Shown piece by piece: positions 26,485-40,300 of a stretch of DNA of 64,000 nucleotides. Each line of letters opens with the position of its first letter. The first letter of the stretch is position 1. A model generated the notes under the pieces. It was not told the DNA's origin. It did not search any database and saw nothing but the letters and a program-made list of their open reading frames with translations. Location: the NCBI GenBank assembly GCA_002989075.1, contig PSQN01000007.1, forward strand, positions 1,554,206-1,618,205, written 5' to 3'. This stretch comes from Arthonia radiata (taxonomy: Eukaryota; Ascomycota; Arthoniomycetes; Arthoniales; Arthoniaceae). The translations under genes were made by a program, and so were the position numbers.

Positions 26485-28855
26485 ACTTTAATAGACTCGC
26501 TATAAAAGTAGAGAAAGTAGATTAATTATATTTACTACTTTGGTACCTAATAGCCGCGACGCTATAGATAGGCTAGCCAGCAAAATAGCCGCTATAGGTA
26601 AGATATCGGACGTTAACACTAAGATAAGTAAAAGCTTCTTAAATAAACGTTCTAAACTTACTTTATTTCTAATACGCTTGGTCGTATACTTTAAGACTTA
26701 TAAGAATTAGTTTCTAAATAACAGTACTATAGTTTTGTTTGCCGTATCCTGTATAGATAGTAAGGCATACAAATAATTTAACTTCTATCTTAAGAACTAC
26801 CTCTATAAGGCACTTAACAAACAACAGAAAGAGACTAACGAGCTCTTCTCTAGCTTTACTGCGTTTTAGCAAAAGCTCCGATAGATGTACAGAAATACAG
26901 ACTCCAGACGTACTGCCGTACGTAAACTTAAGACACTCTAATAGATAAGACCGGCCAGCTAATACGCCGCTAAGTTCTTACAATATACTAACTAAACCGA
27001 ATAGAATAAAGAACCTTTAATCGACGCCTTTTATAAAGGCTTAAAGAACTATATTAAAGAGATTATCTATATCCGCGGAGAAAAGTTTACTGAACTAGAA
27101 AAGTTTATAGAACGAGCCAAGGAAATCGATAACAGCAACTTTAAACGACAGTTAGAGAAGAAAGGAGCTAACTTAGGTAAGTTTGTCTAGACTCGGAGTA
27201 AGCATAACTTACAATAAGACCGAGGTAATTTAATAGAATTAGACTTTATAAAGCTCTATAGAAAACTAAATAACTAGGAGAGAGAACACAGAATAAAGAA
27301 TAAGCTATACTTGTATTACAGAAAACCAGGGCATTAAGTTAAAGAGTACCGTTCTAAGAAATAACAGTTTAACAGTACTAGCAGAAACGGGCACAATAAC
27401 TAATCTTGGAAACCCCGTTTTCTACAACAATAGTTTAATATAACTACTTAGATACAGAAAGACAACAGTTATAATAAGGCGATAGAATTACTAGCAGCCT
27501 TCTTCGACCGCTAGTATATAGACTCAACCGAGGGTTGTCTTCTTTAAGAATTAAGTCTCCCACAGAAGATTATTTAGAACTGGTATAAGTACGTTACTAA
27601 ACTAACTAGAGAGCAGAGAGACATCTACTAGAGTACCTTCTGTAACTAGAAGAACACTTACTAGGTTTCTTTCAGTAAGAAATATAACGAATAGAACTTA
27701 TTTAATCTATATAAAAACTAGGATACGAACAGTAAGTTATAAGAAGAAATAAAGGAACAACAAATAAAAAAGGAACAACAAAATCTATAAGACTAGAATA
27801 ACATTAACTACACTATTTTAAGACAGCAGATATAAGATACCGTTATACTATATAAAACACTATTTTAGACTACGTGCTACGATAACGATTGTACGACTCA
27901 CAAATCCGACAAATTGGGATTAGAATAGTAGCCAAGAAAACCGATATCTTTGAAACAAGGTTCGATATAAGAACTAGGTCTTACTTAAGAACAACTTAGG
28001 TTACCTTATCTAGAAACCTAAGGGAAATCTAAGGAAAAACAGACTGTAGAAGCTAAGTAAGATAGTAACTACGACGCGTTACAGGCAAGACAACGACTTA
28101 AAGACAAAAATATAGATTCTAATAGTATAGAATCCTTACTCGAGAACAATACTAATTAAGAAAAATAAACTCTAATCCGTTAGGAAGAAATAATATAAAG
28201 ACTTTGTTAGTTAGCCTTCTACGATAGAAAGTTAAGCGCTAATAAAGATATTAACAATATTCTGAGATATATTTACTTACATCTATAATAACTAGTAGAC
28301 TACCTTATTAGAGATCTAAAATTATATAGTTAGTACTAATATCTTTAACTAACAATGTACAATCTATAAACACAATAAGTTTTAATTAGCGATAGTTATA
28401 TAATTAAGGCAGAGATCGTAAACAACAAACCAGACGTTATAATAAAAGCAGTACTAGAACACCTTATACAGGAATTCTTATAGCAAATTAACCGACAATA
28501 GATTCTAGTATCTAGAATACTCTAGAACATATACAATTAACAGGAAAAAGACTAGACCAACTACTTTAAGGGTAGTAGTATTAGCCCGTCTAACGGTTAG
28601 ACCCTCTAAAAACCTAACTCTATATAAGCTCGGCTTCCTATAGAACATATCTATATACTCGGACAACGATAAACTACAGAAACCGGACAACGATAAACTA
28701 CAGAAACATTAAAATTATAATCGATTTAGGCGCAACAAGCAACTTTATCTCGATACGCTGCGTCGAGGAGTATTAGATACAAACACAAAAGAAGAAATTA
28801 CTCTATATACTGTTTAGATTTTAAGGAGCAGAGAGAAGAGTTAACTACAAGACTT

Positions 28856-29364
28856 TATATTAAAAATTAACTAACTAGCTGGTTAGCCGGAACCCCTAGA
28901 GGCCTAGAGTATTAAATAGGTTCTACCAGCTGTCTCGGTCTAAAATAGAACAAGCCTTTTATCTAAAGGGTTGGGCCTAGTAGCTCGAATCTAAGACAAA
29001 AAGAAGCATTGTACGACTTATTCTAGATAGCTGGCCTATAGTTTAAAACAATATAAAATAGACTTAGAGACTAATAGTTTTAGATAAACAGAATTACTGT
29101 CTTATGCGGTAAGTTATAGGTTATTTAGTCTCTATTAAAAGAATAGATATCTAGTAAGTTCTATATAGACCGCTAGACTTAGATATATAAGCTAAGATCT
29201 CTTTAGAGAATTTTAGCTAACAAGACAGACAATATAACAATAGCTTCTCCTTGCTACTAAGTATTGTACCTATACTAAGTTTAAGTATTGTACCAGTCTT
29301 AAGCTAGTCTCGTCTTTCTACTCTTTGTAGTAGTATCCTTCTTCTTCTCTGTATCTATTTAACA
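28856..29364 (+). repeat. copia-2 5' LTR
   Basis: Reverse complement of the copia-1 LTR, about 509 bp, ending in TTTAACA. Confidence 0.85.
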
Positions 29365-32193
29365 GGTTATAAGCTCGGGTTAGCACTAATTCCTTTTAAA
29401 TTTCCTTTTTAGAAAATATTCTATCTATCGGCACCTCTAAACAATTCTATTACCAATCGACTCTAAATTTTTAGCCTAATTTAACTATTAGAACAGAATT
29501 TCCTTTTTTTTTCTAGAAATATCCAACTATATATTCGGCTATAAACTCCCCCTATAAGATTTCTAAACTCAAGGGCTCGACTAATTAGAACATTTAATCG
29601 ATTCGAATAGAGGCCCTTTTAACTAAAAAGGGCTATAGTAATGTTATAATCCCCTTTTCCGGCTATTTAGCTAGAAATATTACCGAAGCTAGCCGCTAAA
29701 AACGATCGATAAGGGCAGCAGCCCTTATTCGACTAACTCTAGAGGACAGTCCCTTTATTTAAATAAAGGAGATTTATAACTCTCTAGAGCTTTAAAATAG
29801 TCTAAAAAGGTTATATAAATTAAAAGGTTTTAGTTTCGAGTTTCTAATTTATAAGGAGCTCTTTAGTACTATACTTAGTAAGATAAAAAATCTTAAGCTT
29901 TATCTTGCTAAAATTAGACAATTAACGGACGATTTAGTAATCTAAGGACTAGTACTACCCAACAAGGTAGTAGCTGCCTACGTCCTTTACAATCTGACCC
30001 CCGAATATAAGTATACGGTAGCTATTATTAGCTAAAGCTACTAACAAACGACTAGCAATATAAGTCTATAGGACTTATTTAGTTAACTTATAGACAAGTT
30101 TCGCCGAATCCGCGGTAGTACTCTAGTAGAAAAGGTTTTTACTGTAATAGACAATAAATCGACGCAAAGGACCAAAGAAAAATTAAAATCTTTAAGTAAA
30201 AACTAAGAAAAATGTTTCTTTTGTAATAAAAAGGGGCATAAACCGGCAACTTGTTGGAAAAAATACCTAAATCTCCGACTAAATTTTAATAAAAGCTCCA
30301 AAAATACCGATTTTTTAATATTTTTTGTATATAGTTCTAACCTACAAGAAGAATAATACTTTATAGTATTACTAAACAGAGTTAATCACTCTACTAATTC
30401 TTAGATCCTCGATATAGGCTTAATAAGCTATATTTACTCGAATATTAACCTTCTAACGGATATCCAGCTAACTAACTAAATTATTTATTAGAGAGAAGGA
30501 AAGTTAATTCGAGTCTTATAGACAGGTAAAGCAAAACTATTCTTTAAGAACAAAATAATTGTCTTAGACAAAGTTTTATTTGTTAAAGAATTTAAAATTA
30601 ACCTTCTAAGCTTTAATAAGCTTAGAAAGAGAAAAGGTAAGGTAACTCTTAGCTAAAACAAGCTAAAAGTTAATTGAGCTAGACAACTAACTATCGAGAG
30701 GCGGTATATTAACGGTCTAATAGTAATAAAAGCTTAGACTATTAATATAGTCTAATCTCTCTATACTATTTCTTTAAAAACTAACCTTTAATATTAATAA
30801 ATAGGATATATAGGTAAAAACGCCTTAAAACAGCTTAAAAAGGTTGCTCTAGAAACAGATTATTTAAATAAATTAGAAGATAATTGCTAAATTTGCTTCG
30901 AAGCAAAGGTAACGGCTAAAGTTAGCTAAGAAACTCTAAACAAATTGGCTAATTATTTAGAAAAAGTTTACTTAAATATTTACGGGCTAATTGTACCGCA
31001 AACCTCTTCTAAAGATCGATTATTTACTAGCTTTATAGACAATAAAACTTAGTATACAACTACTAAGATACTATAGTCTAAAGGTTAGATTTTTAACACA
31101 CTATTTATCTATATTATTTAAAAAGAAACGTAGTCTAAGCATTCTTTTAAAAGACTATACTTAGACAACGCAAAAGAATACCGAAAAGGTCGAGTAAAAC
31201 AGCTTCTAAAACAAAAAGAAGCTATTCTAAAGATATTTATATTGTATATCTCTTAGTAAAATAGACGAGCCGAACGCTTTAACTAAACAATTATTAGTAA
31301 AATTTGAGCAATACTTTATATCGCCGGACTACCTCAAATATATTAAGGTAAAGCGCTAAAAGCAGCTATCTATATTTATAATAGAACCTCTTATACTAGA
31401 TTACTAGGGTTTATTATCCTGTACAAAGCAAAATATAGTAAAAAACTAGATATTAGTACTATTAAAATCTAAAGCTTAGTTACTTATCTTAAAGAACTTA
31501 AACTAAAAAAACTAGACGCCAGAGCAACTATTTATATTCTAATAGGCTACAGATTAAACTAATATAAGCTCTTAGACCTTAATAGCCGGAAGGTTTACTA
31601 AGGGAGAGACGTTTACGTCTAAAAAGGAAAATTTGTTTAGAATCTATAGAAATCTATAGTTAATTAATTAACTAAGAGTATTTCTAAAGAGTCTAAAGAA
31701 CAACTAGAAGTCGAGTTTAAAAATAAGCTATATCCGACCGCTAAATCTTAAGATTAATAGAGAGGTACCTCTTAATAAAAGAGAGAGTCCTTTGTATAAG
31801 AAACAGTATACCTCCTCTATATTTTAACAACTAGCGGACGAATCTAGATAAGAATTATACTAAACTAGAGCTCTAGACGAGTCTAACCTTCCTACCGAGT
31901 TAGATTATAGAAGTACTAAAGACCTCGGCCGGGTAAATACTAATTGCGCCTAGAAAATAGATTTTATATACAAAAACGCTAACAAAAATTAGTTTAACGA
32001 GTTCTATAATAATCTAGAACAATACGCCGAGCAGACCTTAGTCGCAGTTACTAAAGAGCCTAATAACTTAAAAGAAATAAGGATGTCTAAGGATTGGCCT
32101 TCTTAGCTAGATACAATGTAGTCGGAGCTTAAAGAGCTAGCTAACTAAGAAACTTAAATATTAACCAAACTACTTCTCTGTACCTATTTAATA
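28856..32193 (+). mobile_element. Ty1/copia element copia-2, partial, nested in gypsy-1 (fossil)
   Basis: Begins with a 509-bp copia LTR (28856-29364), followed by a primer-binding-like sequence, gag with a CCHC zinc knuckle near 30213-30255, and the integrase part of pol. It ends in a few bases of LTR end. It is a partial copy of the copia-1 family in opposite orientation and is broken. The gypsy-1 sequence resumes on both sides when compared with gypsy-2, which shows the insertion directly. Copia-2 must be younger than the arrival of gypsy-1. Confidence 0.87.
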
Positions 32194-35100
32194 CTTTACC
32201 AATAGGTATAATAATTAAGAACTATTAAGAAGAAATTACTTATAATATCGTAGATATTAACTAGCACTACGCTGTACTAAGTATATCTTAGTTGCAACAA
32301 TATAATCTAAAAGTAGATTAAAGAGCTAAAAAACTTCTTTTTACTAGATACAAGTACTCTATACAAGAGTCCTTCTACGGAATAGATACTCTATAAGCTA
32401 TTTTTAGTAGTAAGGATAAGGAGCGCGATAAAGAACTTATACGGGTTAGTACTACTATACTCCGACACTTAGATATTCTACAAGAGAAGTTTAACGTAGT
32501 ATCTTGTTTATAGCTAACTATACGTAAGTATAAACAAGAGACAACTGTACGCCAACAATTCTATACAACGACAAGTACTCAGTTAATTACTAAGATACTT
32601 AAAGAATACAATTAATTCCGATATCTATTTAAGAAAGCTAAGCCAAACTTAGCTCTTCTAGAATACAAACCGTAGGATTATACAATACCTTTATAAGAAG
32701 GCAAAACGCCAATATTCGGTCCAATATACTCTCTACTAGAAGTAGAAAATTAAGCGCTCCGCAACTATCTCAACAAAAACCTTAAGAAAGAATTTATTTA
32801 GAAATTAATATTACTAGCCGGATACTTAATACTCTTTATACTAAAGAAGAACAGCAAACTACGACTCTACGTAAACTATAGACAATTAAATAGGGTAACT
32901 ATTAAAAATTGATACTCTTTACTATATATCGGCAAAACAATAGATTAATTATATAACGTATAGTAGTTTACTAAGTTTAACCTATAAAGAGTATATAACT
33001 TAATCTATATAAAGGAAGGTAAAGAATAAAAAACGGTCTTTCGTACTAGATACAGACTTTTTAAGTATTACGTTATACTCTTTAAGCTAATAAACGCACT
33101 AGTATTATTTTAGAAGCTAATTAACAATATACTTAGTAATTACTTAGATATATTTATAACTGCTTATCTAGACGATATCCTAGTATACAGCTGTATACTA
33201 GAAGAACATAAAAAACATATTAAAAAGATATTAGAAAGATTAGTGCGTATCAATTTACAAATCGATATCGAGAAAACCTAGTTTTATTAACAATTTGTTA
33301 AATTTCTTAAATTTATAATTACCGAGTACGGTCTTTAAATAGAAGATTCGAGAATTTAATCTGTTCTAACCTAGCCTATACTAAAGAATATAAAACAATT
33401 ATAATAGTTTTTTAGTTTCACTAACTACTACAGACGATAGATATTTAATTTTAGCCGAATTACAGCACCGCTGTCTTAACAGACAAAACAATCGATAGAA
33501 TTCTTTTAGACGTAGAAAGAACAATTAGTATTTAAAGAGCTTAAAGAAGCTTTTAAGATTAGACCCGTACTAGTAATATTTAACCCTAACCTGCCGACTA
33601 TTATAAAAATAGACGCATTAGACTATACGATTAGAGTATATATAAGTTAAAACAATAAGAAAAGAAAGCTTAGACCAGTAGCTTTCTACTTAAGAAAAAT
33701 GTTGCCTACAGAATAGAACTATAACATTTACAATAAAGAGCTTTTAGCTATTATAGCAGCATTTAAAATATAGCGAGCTTATCTAGAAGAAGCAAACTAT
33801 ACAATTATAGTATATACGGACTATAAGAATCTAACTTACTTTACGACGACAAAAAAACTTAACTGTAGATAAGTTAGATAATTAAAAACTATAGCTCTAT
33901 ACAACTTTATTATTATCTACAAGAAAGGTTTTAAGAACAATAGAGCCGATGCTCTAAGCCGACGTCTAGATTACCTTAATAACAAGAAACATGTCGAGCA
34001 CACAATATTTTAAGAATATAATAACGAGATTAGATACAATTAATTAGCTATAACAACCGAGTTTATTATTAAACTAGACAACCGAATTCCAGACATCCTA
34101 AGCGACCCTAAAACCTACTAGAAAACAGAAAAACGACATCTAGAACTAACTAAGAACAATAAGGGCTATTACGAATTTTAAGGTAAAATCTATGTCTTAA
34201 GAAATCTAATCCGATATATTATTAGCGACTTCTACGATAACCTAACGAAAGGACATAAAGATATCGACAACACTATCGAAAAGATTATAAGAACCTACTA
34301 TATTCCGAGAATCTAACACTACGTTAAGAATTATATCTGAGAATACGACGTATGCGTAAGAACCAAGCACCTAAGATATTTACTATACGGTAAACTACAG
34401 CTACTAGAGATATTTAAGAGGCTATAGTATATAGTCTTACTAGACTTTATTACTAAATTACTAATCTCTAAGGATCTGCTTATAGGAGTAGCTTACAACG
34501 CTATTCTAGTTATATACAACAAACTAACTAAATACGCGTACTTTGTACCTTACAGGAAAGCAAGCACTTTAGAACAATTAGTATGTATATTCCTTTAGAT
34601 TATTCTAGCCAACTATAGTTAACTACAGAGAATTATCTTAGATAGAGACTAAAAATTTTTCTTACGCTTTTAAACATCTCTAATACAACAACTAGGAACG
34701 AAACAGAAAATATCTACGTTATTCTATCCGCAAACAGACAGACAGACGGACCAAACAAATTAGACACTAAAACAGTATCTTTAAGCATATATTAACTATT
34801 AGCAGAGCGACTAGGTATAATTACTACCAGTAGCGTAAGCTGCGTACAATAATACAAGAAACGATATAATAAAGACAACTCCGTTCTATGCCTTGTACGG
34901 CTATTACCCTCTTTAGAGTAGATAATTATAGAATACTACAGAAAACGATACTGCTACACGAATAGCAATAAATATAAAAACCCTGTACCAGTAGCTAAAG
35001 ACTGACAGCGAGTTTATTATCGAACGAACCAAGAAATAGTATAATAAGTTAAGAACTACCCTAAATACGAGCATAAAAGAAGGGGAAAGAGCCTACTTAC

Positions 35101-36104
35101 TTATAAGAAATATAAGAACTATTAGACTAAGTAAGAAACTCAACTATACTAAAATAGAACCGTTTAGAATCTTACAGCGATTAAAATCTATAATATTTAA
35201 ATTTAAACTTCTAAAGACAATAAGAATATATTCTATATTCTATGTAGCGCTATTAAAGCCAGCCTACTTCTAAAAAGCAGAACGACTCAATCCAGAGATC
35301 CTTTCTAACAACTAAGAACCCGAATATAAGGTCGAAACGATTCGAGCTTATAGACAACACCGAGACAAACAACAGTATCTTATAAAATAGAAAAGATACC
35401 TTAAACATAAAAACTAGTAGAAACCAGTTAGACATTTAATTTACTGCTAGAACCTCCTACAGCACTACTAGAAGCACCGCTACCAGCTAAGTACAATATA
35501 ACCGTATACTACTCTAAGTTAAGACTACCTTAGTTCAATTTAGTATCAACAAACTCTAGCCCAGTCGAAACGCCGAAATAGAACTCTGAAGCTACTCGCT
35601 CCTTCTCCTTAAATTGTTCGTTACAACAGATACGAGCCGCTAGTTTACGCTTTAACTAAATAATACGTTCCTTTTATATAAGAAGAGTCTTTTACAGCTC
35701 TTCTTACCGCTCTCTTTCTTTCTAGATAAGCGCCGCCAAACGATCCTCTAAAGAACCGTTAGAACCCTCTTAAAGGCGAGACAAGTAAGTATAAGGAGAT
35801 ACACTTAGCTCCCAAAGTAACAAGACTATACCGCCGACCTAGTTGGATACAACGGCCGCAGGTAATTTAGCTAAGAATAACTTTACAGGTCTTTCTAATC
35901 TAAACGCAGGAAGGACAAAAGAATATTGTTAATAAGCTAATAGCCTCAATAGTAGCTACGCGACGCACGCAATTAGCTTAACGATTAACAGTCCGAGGTA
36001 TAACAACTTACAAGACAACAACAAAAGCAGTAAAATTACTAAGTTTTAAGGTTTAGTAAAGGTATAGTTAATCAAGAACGATTCGACCTAAAAAGAGGAC
36101 CTTA

Positions 36105-36570
36105 TATTACGAGTCCGCCTTACCTAAACTTAAACAGGAAACATACGAGACTAGACTAAGCCTTAAACCTAAATATACTAATTAGAGAAAGACGTTAAAG
36201 ACGTATTTAGTCTGTACGTTTACTACGTCTATAAAACGTTAAAAACGTTTAAAACGGATATAGAGCTATACGTCTACTACGTCCTCTAGTAAGACATACT
36301 AATGTATCTTAGACTATATAGCTAGACTAATAACCGACCTTAGAATAGACTTTAGTCTATTAACTTAATATTTAAATATAAGTTTCTTAACTATATTTAA
36401 ATAACGTACTTTACCTTCTATCTACTTTAGTTAAGCCCCTCTTATCTTCTATAATCTATCTCGCCTCTCCTGCCTTTTAGTCTCTAGCATACAAGATACC
36501 TACTACTAAGGTTAATAAGTATATAAGGCAAGTAAGCCTTAGTTCGGTTCTCCTAGCGATTAGCGTTATA
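36105..36570 (+). repeat. gypsy-1 3' LTR
   Basis: 466 bp partner of 26020-26484, followed by the target duplication CTTAA at 36571-36575. The two LTRs differ mainly by transitions. Confidence 0.87.
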
Positions 36571-36785
36571 CTTAAGGTCTTTTATAGTATAAATAAGGTT
36601 AAAGTTACTATAAGATATATATAGTAGTATATTAAGCTAAATATTAAGCTAAATATATAGTACCTTATAAAGTTCTTTTAAAATTAAGTTATAATAACTT
36701 AATCTCTTTAAATATATATATACTTAAGAATATACTATAAGTTACTATTCTAGTATAGTTAAACTAAGAGAGAAGGTAGCTTAAG

Positions 36786-37312
36786 TGTAACGCTGGTCGC
36801 TAGGAGGACCGAACTAAGGCTTACTTGCCTTGTGTACTTGTCGACCTTGGTGGTAGGTGTCTTGTGTGCTAGAGACTAAAAGGCAGAAGAGGCAAGACAG
36901 ATTATAGAAGGTGAGAGGGGCTTAACTAGAGTAGACAGAAGGTAAAGTACGTTACTTAAATAGAGTTAAGAAACTTATATTTAGATATTAAGTTAATAGA
37001 CTAAAGTTTATCCTAAGGTCGGCCATTAGTCTAGCTATATAATCTAAGGTACATAGGGAAGTTCCTCTATGTCCGTTAATCTTAATAATATCTATATCGG
37101 GTTTATAGGGAACGTAGGCTCTTATAGCCGTCTTGTTCGATAATGCTTATATCGGGTTTATAGGGAATGTAGGCTCTTATAGCCGTCTTGTTTAATAATG
37201 CCTACAGCGGGTTTATAGGCTTAGTCGGGAATAATGCTGGTAGGGCTGAGATAACTAGCGGTAATTAATGCTTAGGTGCACGCTAGGCCGTCTGGGGCTG
37301 GTATCCGTAATA
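36786..37312 (-). repeat. gypsy-2 LTR (left)
   Basis: 527 bp, TGTAACGCTGG... to ...CCGTAATA on the plus strand, same length as its partner. It contains a 55-nt tandem duplication (about 37088-37215). Confidence 0.88.
37088..37215 (-). repeat. 55-nt tandem repeat inside the gypsy-2 LTR
   Basis: Two full units and part of a third, each starting TATATCGGGTTTATAGGGAA and ending in ...TAATGC. It lies in the upstream (U3) half of the LTR in coding orientation. The partner LTR has the same arrangement. Confidence 0.75.
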
Positions 37313-40300
37313 CAATCCCCCCTCTTCTAGTTAAATTGTTCTTAATTAACCCTTAGCCTTTTAAACACCTATAAGTTACGTTTTGTCCCTTCTTTTGTAA
37401 CTAATCTGTAAGTCGCTATACCTCGTATAAAGTCTGTTGCTGCAGGTCCTAATAAAAGTACAGCCAATACCTGTTAATTGAAGTCTGTGGTATCGAAATG
37501 CCTCCTTGTTCTAGATGTATGTCGACTAAGGAAAGGTGTGTGGTTTAGTCTAGGAAGGCGACGTGTTTGATGTGTACTCGAGATAGAAAGAGTTGTAATT
37601 TACGAGTGTCGATAATAGATAGTATGCTCTGTTGTTGTCTTTCTGTAATACCTAAAACTAACTTAGTTGCAGCGCGTTCGGTTTATTCTCAATATTTCTT
37701 CTAGTCGGCTGCTCTTTAGCGTACAAAACGTTAGTTACGCGCGTTAAAGTCCTAGGTAGCGGCGTTGATTGCGGCCGTGCAGCGTAACCGATTTAAGGTC
37801 CGGAAGTTAAAAGAGGAGGTTAAGAAGACTCGTACGCGGATAGTAGCGAAGTTGGCTTAAAATAAGTTGTTGGAGTAAAAGAAGTTTACTGCGTCGATGG
37901 CTAGTAGTAATATATTTAAATGTCCGAGCGGGTTGTCCGTTGACTTTTAGAGTAACCTCTATCTGAAGTTGGATGGTGGTTCTGTAACGTAGTAGACTGG
38001 TTCGTTTGTAGGTAATCTAGGTACCGGCGAGGCGTACTAGGTAGTAAATTAGGGTATTGGTACTGTTACGACCGATTAATATTCTAGTCCTAATATTGTC
38101 GAATAGTGTCTTTATAGTTGGTCAGGTTTCGTTCTGGTTCCTATTAATTTTCGTGTTCGGAATATTCTTTCTACTTTATGAGATACTGTTGTTTGCCTCG
38201 GTATTGTCTATAGACTCGAATTATTTTAACTTTATACTTAGGTTCTTGATTGTTAGAAAGGATTTCTAGGTTAGGTCGTTCCGCTTCTCGGGAGTAGGCT
38301 AGTTTTAATAGCGCTACGTAGAATACAGGATGTATTCTTATTGTCTTTAGGAGTTTAAGTTTAAATGTTACGGATTCTAATTGCTATAAGATTTTGAACG
38401 GTCTTATCTTAGTGTAGTTAAGTTTTTTGCTTAGTCTAATAGTTTTTAAGTTTCTTATAAGCAAGTAAGCTCTTCCCCTCTCTTTTATGCTTGTATTCGG
38501 GGTAGTTCTTAACTTGTTATACTACTTTCTTGTTCGTTCGTTAATAAACTCGATGTCAGACTTTAACTGCTGGTACAGGTGTTTTATGTTCGTAGCTATT
38601 CGTATAGCTAATTCGTTCTCTATAGTATTTTGTAGTTGTCTTCCCTAAAGAGGGTGATAGCTATATAAGGCGTAGAACGGAGTTGTCTTGGTTATATCGT
38701 TCTTTGTATCGTTGTACGCTGCTTACGCTACTGGTAGTAACTGTATCTAGTCGTTTTACTGGTAGTTAACATATACCCAGAGATACTGTTCTAGTGTTTA
38801 ATTTGTTCGTTCTGTCTGTCCGTCTGTTTGTAGATAGAATAATATTAACATTTTTTGCTTTGTCCCTAGCTATTGCATTAGAGATGTTTAAAACCGTAAG
38901 ACAAACTTTTGGTCTCTATCTAAGACAATTCTTTAGGGTTGGCTATAGTTTGCTAAGATAATCCGAAGGAAGGTATATACTAACTGTTCTAAGTTGCTAG
39001 CTTCCTTGTAAGGTACGAAGTACGCGTACTTTATTAGTTTGTTGCATATAACTAGGATAGCGTCGTAAGCTACTTCTGTAAATAGATCCTTAGAGGTTAG
39101 TAACTTAGTAATAAAGTCTAGTAAGACTGTATACTATAGTCTCTTAGGTGTCTCTAGTGGTTGTAGTTTACTATATAGTGAATGCCTCGGGTGTTTAGTT
39201 CTTACGCATATATCGTATTCTCAGATATAATTCTCGACGTAGTGTCGGATCCTCGGGATATAGTAGGTTCTTATAATCTTTTCTATAGTATTGTCGATGC
39301 CTTTATATCCTTTAGTTGGGTTATCGTGGAAGTTACTAATAATGTTTCGGATTAGATTCCTTAGAACGTAGATTTTACCCTAAAATTTGTAATATTCCTT
39401 GTTGTTCTTAGTTAATCCTAGATGTCGTTTCTCGTTTTCTTGGTAGATTTTAGAGTCGTTCAGAATGTCTAGAATTCGGCTGTCTAGTTCAATAACAAAC
39501 TCGGTTGTTATAGCCAATTAATTGTATCTAATCTCGTTATTGTGTTCTCGGAATATTGTATGCTCGACGTGTTCCTTGTTATTGAGGTAATCTAGTCGTC
39601 GGCTTAGAGCGTCGGCCCTATTGTTCTCGGAACCCTTCTTGTAGGTAATAATAAAGTCGTATAGAGCTATAGTTTTTAACTATTTAACTTGTCTGTAGTT
39701 AAGTTTCTTTGTTATCGTAAAATAAGTTAGGTTCTTGTAGTCTGTATATACTATAATTGTATAGTTTGCTCCTTTTAGGTAAGCTCGCTATGTCTCGAAT
39801 ACTGCTATAATAGCTAAAAGCTCTTTATCGTAAATATCGTAGTTCTGTTTTATAAGTAACATTTTCCTTGAGTAGAAAGCTACTGGTCTAAGCTTTCCTT
39901 CTTTGTTGTTTTAACTTATACATGCTTCAATTATATAGTCTAACGCATCTATTTCTATAATAATCGGCAGGTTAGGGTTAAATATTGCTAGTACGGGTCC
40001 GATTTTAAAAGCTTCTTTAAGTTCTTTAAATACTAATTGTTCTTTCTACGTCTAAGAGAATCTTATCGATTATTTTGTCTGTTAAGACAGCGGTACTGTA
40101 ATTCGGTCAAAGTTGAATATCTATCGCCTGTAGTAGTTAGTAAAACTAAGAAACTGTTGCAATTGTTTTATATTCTTTAGTATAGGCTAGGTTAGGACAG
40201 ATTAAATCTTTGAATCTTCTATTTAGAGACCGTACTCGGTAATTATAAATCTAAGAAATTCGACGGATTGTTGGTAGAACTAAGTTTTCTCGATATTAAT

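Larger units (their letters stand above)
26020..36570 (+). mobile_element. Ty3/gypsy chromovirus, gypsy-1 (fossil, interrupted by copia-2)
   Basis: About 10.5 kb including the nested copia (28856-32193). LTRs are 26020-26484 and 36105-36570, flanked by the 5-bp duplication CTTAA. Coding runs on the plus strand: gag with a zinc-knuckle region near 27.3 kb, protease region near 28.7 kb, reverse transcriptase with the active-site region near 33.17 kb, RNase H, integrase zinc-binding and core regions near 34.2-34.9 kb, and a chromodomain-like tail near 35.3-35.45 kb. The tail places it among chromoviruses. The element is whole in layout apart from the insertion but is broken many times by RIP. 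Confidence 0.9.
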
